Shown here: in pieces, positions 9,691-21,081 of the stretch
How the letters are laid out: each line of letters opens with the position of its first letter
Numbering within the stretch: position 1 is the stretch's first letter
Assembly: GCF_003205295.1 (NCBI RefSeq)
Contig: NZ_QJRP01000008.1
Coordinates: 124,001-188,000, forward strand
Reading direction: 5' to 3'
Source of the DNA: Pseudomonas mosselii
Lineage (GTDB): Bacteria > Pseudomonadota > Gammaproteobacteria > Pseudomonadales > Pseudomonadaceae
DNA length: 64,000 nucleotides
Made by a program: the position numbers and the translations under genes
The notes under the pieces: generated by a model
What the model was told of the DNA's origin: nothing
The model's database searches: none
What the model saw: only the letters and a program-made list of their open reading frames with translations

Positions 9691-11835
9691 TTACTGCGCC
9701 TGCTGCCCGCGCAACTGCTCCAGCACCGCTTCCAGCGCCCGCTCGAACAGCAGGCCGTCGTCCAGCAGGCGCACCTCGCCACGGCGCAGGGCCAGGGCCA
9801 GGCCCATGCGGTTCCATTCACGCACCTTCATGCCGGTGCGGTTGGTGAAGACCAGGCGGTCGTTGCTGTCGATGCGCGCCACCAGCTTGCAGCGCAGCGG
9901 CTCGTCGTCGTCCATCACCTCGACCCAGGAACCGACCTGCAGGCGCTGAACCTGGCGCAACGCCGGCTCCTGTTCGTCGAGTGGCAGGCCAGGGGCAAGG
10001 GCGGACTCGTCGCTGACCGCCAGCACGATAGCGTCTTCCAGCCACACCTCGTCCAGCGCGGCATCCGGCTCAGGCGTGCCACCGCAGGCGCGCAGGTGCA
10101 GCTTCTCCAGTTGCAGGAAGAAATCACGGGTGGCGGCGGAGTCCAGCGCTATCCCCGCCAGGCCGTCGCGCAAGGCCTTGAGCAGGCCCGGCACCTGCTC
10201 CAGCAGGCGCTGCGGCTCACGGTACGGGGCAATGCTGACCAGCAGGTCGTCCACCGTCGCCAGGGCGTCGGCCCAGGCCGCCGAGGCCTCGCCCTGCTTC
10301 AGCCAGGCCAGCAGCAGCACCTGGCTCCAGGACTGCACCAGCATCTGCACCACCACCTGCGGCAGCACCCGGCCATGCAGGCGGTCGTTCAGCTCCTGCT
10401 GCACCCGCTGGCGGGCCTGCAGGGTACGGGCACGGCCCTCCTCGGCGTCACGGGTACGCTGCTCGAGCAGTTCGTTGCGTCGGCGCTCGTCCTGGCTGAA
10501 GGCGAGAAACTCGTCGAGCAGCTCGTTGAACACCGCGCAGTCGTCGGAAAAGTCATTGAGCAGGCGCTGGACGATACGCTCGACCCGCAGGTGCAGGCTG
10601 TCGCGCAGCCCCTCGGCATCGCTCTCCCAGCCGATGGCCACGGCGGCGATCTCGTTGAGCAGGCGCCGCGCCGGGTGGCTGCCACGGCTGAACATGCCCT
10701 TGTCGATCAGTGCGACCTTGAGCACCGGGATATGCAGGCGGGCGATCAGCGCCCGCAGGCTGGCCGGCAGGTTGTCGTCGCCCTGGATGTAGGTGAACAG
10801 CAGGTCGACCAGGTTGATCGTGTCTTCGTCGTCGGTAGCGATCCGCCGCCGCGTGCCACTGCGCACGCTGACCCGCAGCAACAGCTGCTCCAACTGCTGG
10901 CCGAGGTTGAAGTCATCCGGCTCGCCGGGGGCCGGCACATAATGCTGCAAGTGGGTAAGCAGGCGCAGCAGGTCGCCGGTGCTAGTCGGTTGTGCCGCTC
11001 CGGCCGCCTGCAGCCGCGGCGCGACACGCCCGCGCACCGGCGCCAGCAGCGCCTGCACCGAGGCGAAGAAGGCCTGGCCGGCGGAGTCGGACAAGCCGCC
11101 CAGCGCCGGGCTGGCCGGGATGCGCCGGGCGATACTGCGCCGGTCCTCGGCGCGGCGCCGTGGGGCGGGCATCAGGTCAGGCAGCACACCGGCGCTGGCG
11201 AGCAACTGGCTGGCCTCGCCATATAACAGGTCGAGGTCACGCAGCACATAGCGCTCGAACAGCTTGAGCAGCACCATCTTGACGCTGGCGCCGACTCCCA
11301 GGTTACGCCCGGCGTCCAGGAAGTAGCCACACAGGTTGCCAGGGCCCAGGGGATTGCTTGCGCTCGCCAGCGGCAACTCCAGCAGCGTGGTGAAGCGCAG
11401 GTTCAACTGCTCCAGCAGGAAGCCGTCGCGGGACAGCACCCGGTCGACCATGGCCTGCACGGCCACCGAGCGCTCCAGCGACGGCTTGTCCTGCGTCTGT
11501 GCCCTGACCAGGGACTCGAGCCCGTCGCCCTGGCCGATCCGGGCGAAGGCCTCGTAGAAGGTGTCGAGGAAACCCCGTTCAATACTCTTGCGCTTTAGGC
11601 GCAGGTCGCGCATGGCTTCGAAATACAGGTTCTGGTCGAGACGACCGCTGGCCTTGTCGGCCATTTCGAACAGGGTGTCGTCGGCATTGTCGAACAGCGC
11701 CTGCAAGCCCTGGCGCAATTGCAGCGCGGCCTTGTCGCGCACCTGCAGGAGCAGCACGGGAAGGCATGGCGAGGGCGCGCGCGCACCCCGGTCGATGGCG
11801 GCCGCCAGGGGCACCACCTTGCCTTCATCATGCAT
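9691..11835 (-). CDS. DUF1631 domain-containing protein, function unknown
   Basis: Large, mainly helical cytoplasmic protein (714 aa) of the DUF1631 family, common in Pseudomonas; I know no established activity. The N-terminus (MHDEGKVVPLAAAIDRGARA) is followed by Arg/Leu/Gln-rich helical stretches, a long coiled-coil-like section (about residues 430-520, RRNELLEQRTRDAEEGRAR), and a C-terminal region (RLVFTNRTGMKVREWNRMGL) that resembles the PilZ-like module often noted at the end of this family. The frame opens at 11955; the ATG at 11835 has AAGGAGT just upstream and is preferred. It ends about 95 bases before ampD on the same strand. Confidence 0.82.
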   Translation of the reverse strand: MHDEGKVVPLAAAIDRGARAPSPCLPVLLLQVRDKAALQLRQGLQALFDNADDTLFEMADKASGRLDQNLYFEAMRDLRLKRKSIERGFLDTFYEAFARIGQGDGLESLVRAQTQDKPSLERSVAVQAMVDRVLSRDGFLLEQLNLRFTTLLELPLASASNPLGPGNLCGYFLDAGRNLGVGASVKMVLLKLFERYVLRDLDLLYGEASQLLASAGVLPDLMPAPRRRAEDRRSIARRIPASPALGGLSDSAGQAFFASVQALLAPVRGRVAPRLQAAGAAQPTSTGDLLRLLTHLQHYVPAPGEPDDFNLGQQLEQLLLRVSVRSGTRRRIATDDEDTINLVDLLFTYIQGDDNLPASLRALIARLHIPVLKVALIDKGMFSRGSHPARRLLNEIAAVAIGWESDAEGLRDSLHLRVERIVQRLLNDFSDDCAVFNELLDEFLAFSQDERRRNELLEQRTRDAEEGRARTLQARQRVQQELNDRLHGRVLPQVVVQMLVQSWSQVLLLAWLKQGEASAAWADALATVDDLLVSIAPYREPQRLLEQVPGLLKALRDGLAGIALDSAATRDFFLQLEKLHLRACGGTPEPDAALDEVWLEDAIVLAVSDESALAPGLPLDEQEPALRQVQRLQVGSWVEVMDDDEPLRCKLVARIDSNDRLVFTNRTGMKVREWNRMGLALALRRGEVRLLDDGLLFERALEAVLEQLRGQQAQ

Positions 11836-12021
11836 CCCGGACTCCTTGCTGGATGTTGCGTTGTTCGACTGGAGGTAATCGTCAAAGCTATGACGCCAAA
11901 TACTGGGCGCTATTATCGGTGAAAATTGTGATAGCTGCCAGCACGCCATTCGCACGCCTCAACTGACAGTGCGTTCGCTGGATTGCTCAAACCGCCGGAC
12001 CAAAGGTCATCGGCCCGGCAG

Positions 12022-12050
12022 CTGTACACGCAGCCCCCCTGCCCTATAAT
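12022..12050 (+). promoter_or_regulatory. Candidate nadC promoter
   Basis: A perfect TATAAT at 12045-12050, with a weak -35 (CTGTAC, 12022-12027) at 17 bp. It leaves a short leader (about 20 nt) before the nadC ATG at 12079. Confidence 0.5.
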
Positions 12051-12063
12051 CGCCGGCACCTAG

Positions 12064-12927
<864 letters not shown>

Positions 12928-12943
12928 GCTGAAACGCGGGTAC

Positions 12944-12973
12944 AAAAAAACCGGCCAGATGGCCGGTTTTTTT
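12944..12973. terminator. Bidirectional rho-independent terminator
   Basis: A-tract, CCGGCC stem, four-base loop, GGCCGG, T-tract: symmetrical, so it can stop nadC (+) and trxB (-), which converge on it. Confidence 0.93.
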
Positions 12974-13000
12974 ATGCAGGGCTGGCCCGCAAAGGCTGGA

Positions 13001-14278
<1,278 letters not shown>

Positions 14279-15007
14279 ATGCAAGCCCCTGTCCTTTCCG
14301 GCCCCCAGTACCTGCGTGAAGGCCTGAAACTGATCCTGAGCCCGAGCCTGCGCCTGTTCGTGCTGCTGCCGCTGGCGGTCAACCTGCTGCTGTTCGGCGG
14401 CCTGATCTACTTCGCCGGCCATCAGTTCAGCCTGTGGGTCGATGCGCTGATGCCCACCCTGCCCGACTGGCTGAGCTTCCTCAGCTATATCCTGTGGCCG
14501 CTGTTCGTCGCACTGGTGCTATTGATGGTGTTCTTCACCTTCACCTTGCTGGCCAACATCATCGCCGCCCCGTTCAACGGCTTCCTGGCGGAAAAAGTCG
14601 AGGTGGTGGTGCGCGGCCAGGACAACTTCCCGCCCTTCAGCTGGGGCGAACTGGTGGCCATGGTGCCCCGCACCCTCAGCCGCGAGATGCGCAAGCTGGG
14701 CTATTTCCTGCCGCGGGCCATCGGCCTGTTCATCCTCTCGTTCATCCCGGTGGTGAACGTGATCGCCGCGCCGCTGTGGCTGGTGTTCGGCATCTGGATG
14801 ATGGCCATCCAGTACATCGACTACCCGGCGGACAACAACAAGATGAGCTGGCAGGACATGCTCGCCTGGCTGCGGCAGAAGCGCTGGCAATCGATGGGTT
14901 TTGGCGGAATCACTTATCTTGCGCTGATGATTCCGGGGGTCAACGTGCTGATGATGCCGGCGGCGGTGGCCGGGGCGACGCTGTTCTGGGTGCGTGAGCG
15001 TACCTGA
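14279..15007 (+). CDS. cysZ: Sulfate transporter CysZ
   Basis: Inner-membrane protein (242 aa) of the CysZ/EI24 family, mediating sulfate entry for assimilation. N-terminal [33 protein letters not shown] is the characteristic CysZ start; further hydrophobic blocks follow at about 58-95, 140-180 and 205-238. The internal [16 protein letters not shown] and [13 protein letters not shown] segments are family hallmarks. It is not beside other cys genes here, so co-regulation cannot be inferred from context. ATG with GGAG seven bases upstream. Confidence 0.9.
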   Translation: MQAPVLSGPQYLREGLKLILSPSLRLFVLLPLAVNLLLFGGLIYFAGHQFSLWVDALMPTLPDWLSFLSYILWPLFVALVLLMVFFTFTLLANIIAAPFNGFLAEKVEVVVRGQDNFPPFSWGELVAMVPRTLSREMRKLGYFLPRAIGLFILSFIPVVNVIAAPLWLVFGIWMMAIQYIDYPADNNKMSWQDMLAWLRQKRWQSMGFGGITYLALMIPGVNVLMMPAAVAGATLFWVRERT

Positions 15008-15064
15008 CCTGTGGGAGATCACACAGCCCTTCGGACTACGCTGTTGCGCAGGGAGCTATCTCCC

Positions 15065-15180
15065 TGTGGGAGCGGCCTTGTGTCGCGAAAGGGCTGCGCA
15101 GCAGCCCCAGCAATTTCGATGTTCGCCCGGAATCTGGGGCCGCTGCGCGCCCCTTTCGCGACACAAGGCCGCTGCCACAG
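15065..15180. repeat. REP pair, class 1
   Basis: Inverted pair: GTGGGAGCGGCCTTGTGTCG at 15066 onward and its complement ending at 15180, separated by a short non-repeated loop. It lies between the convergent cysZ and the chemoreceptor-like gene. Confidence 0.9.
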
Positions 15181-15224
15181 GGTCTCACTAAATCAATAAG
15201 TTACGGTTTGCTCCATGAAGCCAA

Positions 15225-16541
15225 TCAGTGGCTCAACTGACTGGAAAACTGCCCCACCGCATCCACCACCTTCTTCGCCCCTTCCTGGATCTCGACGATC
15301 ACCCCGCCGGTATCGGCGGCCAGGGCCAGGCCCTGCTCGGCCTGGCGCTTGCTGGTGTCGATGATGTCCACCGCGGCCTGGGCCAACTGTTCGTTCTGCT
15401 GCACCACCTTGGCGATCTCCTCGGTGGCACTGCTGGTGCGCGAGGCCAGCTGGCGCACTTCGTCGGCGACCACGGCAAAGCCACGCCCCTGCTCGCCGGC
15501 GCGGGCAGCCTCGATGGCGGCGTTGAGCGCCAGCAGGTTGGTCTGCCCGGCGATGTCGCTGATGGTCTTGATGATCGCGCCGATCACCTTCGACTGCTTG
15601 TCCAGCGCCTGGATGCCATCGGCGGCGTCCTGCATCGAGCCTTCCAGGCCGCGCATCACCTCGACGGTCTGGGTCACCACGTCGGTGGCCTTGCGCGCGC
15701 TGTCGTCGGTCTCCAGCGAGGTGGTGTAGGCGATGTCGGCGGCCTGGGCCACGGCCAGTTCCTGGTTGACCTGGTCGGTGATCACGGTGGCGAACTTGAC
15801 CACCTTGTACAGCACATCATGGGCGTCGATGATCGGGTTGTACGAGGCCTCCAGCCAGACCACGCGGCCATGGGCGTCGATGCGCTTGAAACGCTCGGCG
15901 ACGAATTCGCCGCGACGCAGCCGCTCCCAGAAAGCCTGGTAACCGGCCGAGTTGGCTTCTTCCGGGTCGCAGAACATCCGGTGGGACTTGCCACGGATCT
16001 GCTCCAGGCTGTAGCCCATGGTCTGCAGGAAGCGGTCGTTGGCGGTCAGCACCTGGCCTTCGAGGTTGAACTCGATCACCGCGGTGGAGCGCATCAGGGC
16101 CTTGATCAGGCTCTCGTGCTCGCGGGAGGTCTCGATGGTGCGGGTCAGGTCGCTGGAGTGCAGAGAGAAGTACTTGATGCGCCCGTCACTGTCCTTGACC
16201 GGCTGCAGGATCGAGCGCAGCCAGGCCTCGTCACCGTTGCCGCGCAGCAGACGGAAGGCGCCGTTGAGGTGCTCGCCACGGGTGATGGCGTGCTTCATGC
16301 GCTGGTAGAAATCAAGCTTCTTCACATGCGCCGGCACGATCTCTTCGATGTTGCGCCCGACCAGCTGCTCGGCGCGATAGCCCATCTCGGCCTCGAAGTT
16401 GTTGTTTACCGACTCGATGCGCCCCTGGGGGTCGAGCTGGAGCACCAGCATCTCGCTGTCGAGGCTGTTCTTGACCTGCTCGATGGACATCAGCTCTTCG
16501 CGCAGTTGCTGGATTTCTTTCTTCAGTTTGCTGTTGAACAT
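15225..16541 (-). CDS. Soluble PAS-PAS-MCP transducer (BdlA-like)
   Basis: Cytoplasmic chemoreceptor-like protein (438 aa) with no transmembrane helix. Two tandem PAS domains (about 20-140 and 140-260; each starts after a helix and contains the PAS-typical [17 protein letters not shown] and [16 protein letters not shown] segments) precede a short MCP signalling domain with the conserved [20 protein letters not shown] tip. This is the architecture of P. aeruginosa BdlA, a biofilm-dispersion regulator, and of some Aer-like proteins; orthology is inferred. ATG at 16541 with GGGAGAG upstream is preferred over the longer frame to 16670. Confidence 0.85.
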   Translation of the reverse strand: MFNSKLKKEIQQLREELMSIEQVKNSLDSEMLVLQLDPQGRIESVNNNFEAEMGYRAEQLVGRNIEEIVPAHVKKLDFYQRMKHAITRGEHLNGAFRLLRGNGDEAWLRSILQPVKDSDGRIKYFSLHSSDLTRTIETSREHESLIKALMRSTAVIEFNLEGQVLTANDRFLQTMGYSLEQIRGKSHRMFCDPEEANSAGYQAFWERLRRGEFVAERFKRIDAHGRVVWLEASYNPIIDAHDVLYKVVKFATVITDQVNQELAVAQAADIAYTTSLETDDSARKATDVVTQTVEVMRGLEGSMQDAADGIQALDKQSKVIGAIIKTISDIAGQTNLLALNAAIEAARAGEQGRGFAVVADEVRQLASRTSSATEEIAKVVQQNEQLAQAAVDIIDTSKRQAEQGLALAADTGGVIVEIQEGAKKVVDAVGQFSSQLSH

Positions 16542-16720
16542 GGCCGCTCTCCCGGAGCGAATTCCTGTAGTCGAATGCCTCTGCATCGGCTGCGTGACAA
16601 GAGTTCTTGAGAGCTTTGCAAGGAAATATTCAAACGACTGAAAGTGCCGGAAATCAGGCGTCATGCGCACGTCACAAAGGCGTCACATGGCCGCAACGGG
16701 GGCGGCGGACACTTTTTCTC

Positions 16721-17932
16721 ATGAGCACACCGTCCCTGCGTATCACCCTGGTCAGCGAAACCTTCCCACCCGAGATCAATGGCGTGGCCAATACCCTTGG
16801 CCGCCTCAGCGAAGGGCTGCGTCTGCGCGGCCACCAGGTGGAACTGATCCGCCCGCGCCAGGCCTCCGACAACGGGGCCGGCAACGATGAGACCCTGCTG
16901 TTGTGCCGGGGTTGGCCATTGCCGGGCTACCCTGGCCTGCAATGGGGCGAGGTGTCGATGCACAAGCTGTGGCGCCGCTGGCGCCGGCAACGTCCGGACG
17001 TGCTGTACATCGCCACCGAAGGCCCGCTGGGCCTGAGCGCCCTGCGCGCCGCCCGGCGCCTGGGCGTGGCGGTGGTCAGCGGCTTCCACACCAACTTCCC
17101 GCAGTACTCGGGGCAATATGGCCTGGGCCTGCTGTCGCGGATGCTCACCCACTACCTGCGCTGGTTCCATCGGCGCACCGCCATCACCCTGGTGCCCAGC
17201 GTCAGCCAGCGCCTGGAGCTGGAACGCCGTGGTTTCGAGCGGCTCGGCCTGATGGCCCGCGGCGTCGATGCCAGCCTGTTCACCCCATCACGGCGCAGCC
17301 AGGCCCTGCGCGAGCAGTGGGGGCTGGGTGTGGATGACATTGCCGTGCTGCACGTCGGACGCCTGGCCGTGGAGAAGAACCTGGCCCTGCTGCGTCCTTG
17401 CATGGAGGCGCTGGCCAAGGCCTATCCACAGCGGCGATTGCGCCTGGTGATCGTCGGCGATGGCCCGATGCGCGGCCAACTCGAACAGCAACTGCCCGAT
17501 GCCGTGTTCTGTGGCGCACAGCGCGGCAAGGTGCTGGCCGAACATTACGCCAGCGGCGATCTGTTCCTGTTCCCGAGCCTGACCGAAACCTTCGGCAATG
17601 TCGTGCTCGAGGCACTCGCCTCGGGCCTGGCCGTGGTCGCCTACGACGAGGCCGCCGCCGCCCAGCATATCCGCCACGGCCACAGCGGCGCCCTGGCCAT
17701 GCCGGGGGACCAGGCGGCGTTCATCGACGCCGCCTGCTGGTTGCTGGAGGAAGGCGAAACCCTGCGCCGGGTGCGCCTCAACGCCCGCCAGCATGCCAGC
17801 CGCCAGGGCTGGCCGGCGATCGTCGAGCAGTTCGAGGGCTACCTGTACGGCGCCTGCCGCGAGCTGCAGTCCGCCCGCGAACAGACCCCGGCGCTGGTGA
17901 TCAAGCCAGGGTCGTCAGCGCCTCACGGCTGA
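16721..17932 (+). CDS. Family 4 (GT-B) glycosyltransferase
   Basis: Retaining GT-B glycosyltransferase (403 aa). N-terminal ITLVSETFPPEINGVANTL and GFHTNFPQYS are typical of GT4 enzymes related to alpha-mannosyltransferases and sulfoquinovosyl/glucuronosyl-diacylglycerol synthases. The C-terminal nucleotide-sugar half has VLHVGRLAVEKN, LVIVGDGPMR and the E-x7-E type motif in SLTETFGNVVLEA. Substrate unknown; a lipid or surface glycan acceptor is plausible. I start at ATG 16721 although its Shine-Dalgarno is weak, because homology begins there. The last 32 bases overlap the convergent oxidoreductase gene. Confidence 0.82.
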   Translation: MSTPSLRITLVSETFPPEINGVANTLGRLSEGLRLRGHQVELIRPRQASDNGAGNDETLLLCRGWPLPGYPGLQWGEVSMHKLWRRWRRQRPDVLYIATEGPLGLSALRAARRLGVAVVSGFHTNFPQYSGQYGLGLLSRMLTHYLRWFHRRTAITLVPSVSQRLELERRGFERLGLMARGVDASLFTPSRRSQALREQWGLGVDDIAVLHVGRLAVEKNLALLRPCMEALAKAYPQRRLRLVIVGDGPMRGQLEQQLPDAVFCGAQRGKVLAEHYASGDLFLFPSLTETFGNVVLEALASGLAVVAYDEAAAAQHIRHGHSGALAMPGDQAAFIDAACWLLEEGETLRRVRLNARQHASRQGWPAIVEQFEGYLYGACRELQSAREQTPALVIKPGSSAPHG

Positions 17933-19004
17933 ACGGCAGCACATCGTCTTCACGCCCGTCCCGCACTTTGCGCGCCCACTCGGCGTCCACCAGCAAGGCG
18001 CGGCCCACGGCCACCAGATCGAACTCCTGGTCGTGCAAGCGGCGCAGCAGCCCTTCCAGGCTGGCGGGCTTGGCCACCTTGTCGGTGGCGACCATGAACT
18101 GCAGGAACTCGCCATCCAGGCCGACACTGCCCACGGTGATGGTCGGCTTGCCGGTGAGCTGGCGGGTCCAGCCGGCAAGGTTCAACTCGCTGCCCTCGAA
18201 TTCCGGCTCCCAGAAGCGCCGGGTGGAACAGTGGAAGATATCCACGCCCGCCTCGGACAGGGGCTTGAGGAACGCCGCCAGGGCCTCGGGGGTTTCCACC
18301 AGGCGCGCGCTGTAGTCCTGCTGCTTCCATTGCGAGAAACGCAGGATGATCGGAAAGTCCGGGCCGACGGCCGCGCGCACGGCCTGGATCAGTTCGATGG
18401 CGAAACGCGAGCGCCCGGCCAGGTCGCCGCCGTATTCATCGTCGCGACGGTTGCTGGCTTCCCAGAAGAACTGGTCGATCAGGTAGCCGTGGGCGCCGTG
18501 GATCTCCACGCCGTCCATGCCGATGGCCTGGGCATCGCGCGCCGCCTGGGCGAAGGCGGCGATCACCTCGCGGATATCCTCCCGGCTCATGCCGTGGACC
18601 AGCACCTGGCCGTCCTTTTCCTTGCCGCTCGGGCCATAGCCCGGGACCGCAGCGTCGGGCTCGGTGCCCAGGCGGCGCACACTGCCCACGTGCCACAGCT
18701 GCGGCACGATGCGCCCGCCCTCGGCGTGCACGGCCTCGACCACGCGCTTCCAGCCGGCCAGGGCATCCTCACCGTGGAAGCGCGGCACGTTGGGGTAGCC
18801 GTTGGCGGCCTTGTGCCCGACCGTGGTGCCCTCGGTGATGATCAGGCCGACACCGGCGGCGGCGCGGCGGCGGTAGTACTCGACCACGCCGTCGTGGGGC
18901 ACGCCGCCGGGGCAGAAGGTACGGGTCATCGGTGCCATGACCACGCGGGTCGGCAGGTCGAGGGAGCCGAGGGTGAAGGGCTGGAACAGAGGGTTGCTGG
19001 ACAT
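17901..19004 (-). CDS. NADH:flavin oxidoreductase, old yellow enzyme family
   Basis: FMN-dependent TIM-barrel oxidoreductase (367 aa). N-terminal LFQPFTLGSLDLPTRVVMAPMTR is the OYE FMN-binding start; VEIHGAHGYLIDQFFWEASN holds the conserved substrate/flavin-binding His-Gly-Ala-His region, and LVAVGRALL the phosphate-binding segment. Such enzymes reduce activated alkenes or related substrates; the physiological substrate is unknown. ATG at 19004 has GGGAG upstream. Its 3' end overlaps the glycosyltransferase gene by 32 bases, tail to tail. Confidence 0.9.
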   Translation of the reverse strand: MSSNPLFQPFTLGSLDLPTRVVMAPMTRTFCPGGVPHDGVVEYYRRRAAAGVGLIITEGTTVGHKAANGYPNVPRFHGEDALAGWKRVVEAVHAEGGRIVPQLWHVGSVRRLGTEPDAAVPGYGPSGKEKDGQVLVHGMSREDIREVIAAFAQAARDAQAIGMDGVEIHGAHGYLIDQFFWEASNRRDDEYGGDLAGRSRFAIELIQAVRAAVGPDFPIILRFSQWKQQDYSARLVETPEALAAFLKPLSEAGVDIFHCSTRRFWEPEFEGSELNLAGWTRQLTGKPTITVGSVGLDGEFLQFMVATDKVAKPASLEGLLRRLHDQEFDLVAVGRALLVDAEWARKVRDGREDDVLPFSREALTTLA

Positions 19005-19256
19005 GCGGCGCTCCCGAGGGATGAGATGGATGCGCCCGAGCTTAGGGGCCGTCAGGTGCGTGTCACAGCATCATTGATTGCAGTGATCGGCAGGTATCGC
19101 TGCGAGCGGGCCGATTTGCAACAGGAAATTTATTTTGCGAAAGGGCTTGAATTCGTCCGGCGGTTGCCTGACTTTAGAGTCAAGAGGCGCAGAAAACCCA
19201 ACGCCCTCAGTGGCCTAGGCACGCCTCTCGCGAGCAAGCTGAATAAGGATTGAATC

Positions 19257-19604
19257 ATGCAAATCCAGGTCAACAGCAGCAACCACATCGAAGGCAACAT
19301 CCGTCTCGACCAATGGGTCCGCAGTACCCTGCAGAGCAGCCTCGAACGTTACGAGGACGACCTCACCCGCATCGAAGTCCACCTGCGTGACGAAAACGGC
19401 GCCAAGCCCGGTCCCCACGACAAACGCTGCCAGATGGAGGCTCGCCCGAAAGGTCACCAGCCGATCTCCGTGACCCACACCGCCACTTCGCTGGAACATG
19501 CCGTCGATGGCGCCGCCAGCAAGCTGAACCATGCGCTGGAACACTTCTATGGCAAGTTGCGCAGCAAGCGCGGCGTCCTGGAACTGAGCGATCCAGACGC
19601 CTGA
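19257..19604 (+). CDS. HPF/RaiA-family ribosome-associated protein
   Basis: Small basic protein (115 aa) of the sigma-54 modulation/S30EA family. Members bind the 30S decoding region and help ribosome hibernation. MQIQVNSSNHIEGNIRLDQW and the following RYEDDLTRIEVHLRDEN match the family's alpha/beta domain. It is a second-type, short stand-alone paralogue; the main hpf of Pseudomonas normally sits by rpoN, which is not here. AAGGAT before the ATG. A strong hairpin follows at 19620-19656. Confidence 0.85.
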   Translation: MQIQVNSSNHIEGNIRLDQWVRSTLQSSLERYEDDLTRIEVHLRDENGAKPGPHDKRCQMEARPKGHQPISVTHTATSLEHAVDGAASKLNHALEHFYGKLRSKRGVLELSDPDA

Positions 19605-19619
19605 CACTCGAATGTGTCC

Positions 19620-19656
19620 AATGAAAACGCCCGGCCTCGCGCCGGGCGTTTTCATT
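19620..19656 (+). terminator. Rho-independent terminator
   Basis: AATGAAAACGCCCGGC, a five-base loop and the complementary GCCGGGCGTTTTCATT, 16 bp stem. It terminates the HPF-like gene; symmetrical, but no gene converges from the right. Confidence 0.9.
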
Positions 19657-19735
19657 TGTTCGCCGATCAGCGGGCCTGAACCAACCCCGGCCGCCTCCGG
19701 TCAACCCCTGCAGTCATTCACTGCAGACCCCTACC

Positions 19736-20035
19736 ATGAACAACCCTTTCGATCAGATCAGCGCCGCCTTCGCCCCCGAGTACCGGGTCAACCTGAGCAT
19801 CGAACGCCTGGACGGCAGCATCATGCTGACCCTTTCCGACGACAGCGGCGTGGTCGCCAGGCGCCTGATCAGCCAGGCCCAGCGCAACGACCCGGTGCGC
19901 CTGCAGCGGGTCATCGACAGCATCCGCCTGGGCCTGGCCATCGAGCTGGGGCAGAACCCGCTGGAAGTGCTGGCGGCCCTGACCCGCACTGGGCACGGCG
20001 AGCAGCGCTTTCCTGCCGCCGGCATTGCCAACTGA
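19736..20035 (+). CDS. DUF3509 domain-containing protein
   Basis: Small soluble protein (99 aa), DUF3509 family, which I recognise from Pseudomonas genomes only by sequence (YRVNLSIERLDGSIMLTLSD). No activity known, no membrane segment and no cysteines. The weak ribosome site before the ATG leaves the start less sure, but the N-terminus is family-like. It lies between the HPF-like gene and the convergent psiE-type gene, whose stop is three bases away. Confidence 0.75.
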   Translation: MNNPFDQISAAFAPEYRVNLSIERLDGSIMLTLSDDSGVVARRLISQAQRNDPVRLQRVIDSIRLGLAIELGQNPLEVLAALTRTGHGEQRFPAAGIAN

Positions 20036-20038
20036 GGC

Positions 20039-20509
20039 CTACTTGCCCTCGTCCACTTCCTTGCCGCTGGCATCCAGCGCCTTGGTCGACGGGTAGCGGT
20101 ACGAGGCGTAGCGCACCACCAGGATGGCGAAGGCCAGCAGCAGGATGCCCCCGCACACGTACAGCAGCCCGACATCCGGCGCCTTGTGGTGCGAGACATC
20201 GCCGATCAGCAGGCGGGTCAACGCGGTGATCGCCACGTAGAGCAGGAAGCGGATCGGCATGTGGTTGGTCTTGAAGTAGATCCCCACCATCGCCCCCAGC
20301 TCCAGGTAGATGAACAGCAGCAGGATGTCATCGACGCTGACCCCGCCCTTGCCCAGCATGTCCAGGAAGGTCACCACCGCCGCATAGGCGGTGATCGCGC
20401 CGATGCCGAACAGCGCCAGGTAGTGGAAGGCTTCCACGCACAGGTTGCCCAGCGAGTCGGCGGAGCCGTGCAGGCCCTTGCGCAGTCTTTCTGCCCATTT
20501 GATGTTCAC
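20039..20509 (-). CDS. PsiE-family phosphate-starvation-inducible membrane protein
   Basis: Inner-membrane protein (156 aa) with four hydrophobic stretches (about 28-50, 60-80, 85-105 and 115-138). ELGAMVGIYFKTNHMPIRFLLYVAITALTRLLIGD is split over the characteristic PsiE segment. In E. coli psiE is phosphate- and cAMP-regulated with unknown function. The start is a GTG at 20509 with only a weak GGAA upstream. I see no clear Pho box in the 220 bases before it. Confidence 0.82.
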   Translation of the reverse strand: MNIKWAERLRKGLHGSADSLGNLCVEAFHYLALFGIGAITAYAAVVTFLDMLGKGGVSVDDILLLFIYLELGAMVGIYFKTNHMPIRFLLYVAITALTRLLIGDVSHHKAPDVGLLYVCGGILLLAFAILVVRYASYRYPSTKALDASGKEVDEGK

Positions 20510-20672
20510 GATGTTCGATTCCTAGATACGGCTGAAGGTCTTGTGCCATGCAGTTAAAGGGCCACGGCCCCTGTCTTGGAAGGCGGCCGATTGCCGCAGG
20601 ACACCTGTGGGCTACGCTGATTTTCAGTTTGCCGGGCCATCATTGCGGTTGCAGGATGATGGCCGGGCGATG

Positions 20673-20692
20673 TACTGTATAAAAATACAGTT
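20673..20692 (+). promoter_or_regulatory. LexA (SOS) box of yebG
   Basis: TACTGTATAAAAATACAGTT: CTG-N10-CAG (CTG at 20675, CAG ending at 20690), an excellent match to the gamma-proteobacterial LexA operator. The internal TATAAA may be the -10 itself. Ends 39 bases before the yebG ATG. YebG is a known SOS gene in E. coli. Confidence 0.92.
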
Positions 20693-20731
20693 GTCCGCAA
20701 CCCAACCAGCAAAAAGGCACAGAGGTGATGA

Positions 20732-20995
20732 ATGGCCGTCGAAGTGGTGTATCGCAGCAGCCGCGACCCGGAGCGCTTGTTCATGGATAAGGCCGAAGCA
20801 GACCGTCACGACAAGATGCTCGAACTGGCCGAGCGCCTGGCCGAGGTGCTGCACAAGGCCGTGCCGTCGCTGAGCGAACAGCAGGTCGAGGAAGCCGGTA
20901 TCTACATGGCCAAGAACCGCGACGTGTTCGCCCGGGCGTTCAAGAGCCAGCCGGATGCGCTGGCGGAGTTGCTCGAAGGTGGCACAGCCGAGTAA
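20732..20995 (+). CDS. yebG: YebG-family SOS-regulated protein
   Basis: Small acidic/basic mixed protein (87 aa), YebG family: MAVEVVYRSSRDPERLFMDK, then helices. E. coli yebG is LexA-controlled and induced by DNA damage; molecular function unknown. Here the LexA box at 20673-20692 confirms SOS control. Good GAGGTG upstream of the ATG. Followed immediately by a class 2 REP pair. Confidence 0.9.
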   Translation: MAVEVVYRSSRDPERLFMDKAEADRHDKMLELAERLAEVLHKAVPSLSEQQVEEAGIYMAKNRDVFARAFKSQPDALAELLEGGTAE

Positions 20996-21000
20996 ACAGC

Positions 21001-21075
21001 ATCGCGGGGCAAGCCCGCTCCCACGCCCCCCTCCTGTAAAGGCGGCCAGCGTGGGAGCGGGCTTGCCCCGCGATT
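21001..21075. repeat. REP pair, class 2
   Basis: Perfect 26-base inverted arms at 21001-21026 and 21050-21075 built on ATCGCGGGGCAAGCCCGCTC. It lies between the convergent yebG and leucine dehydrogenase genes, six bases from each stop, so it could fold into a terminator-like hairpin. Confidence 0.92.
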
Positions 21076-21081
21076 GGGCCA

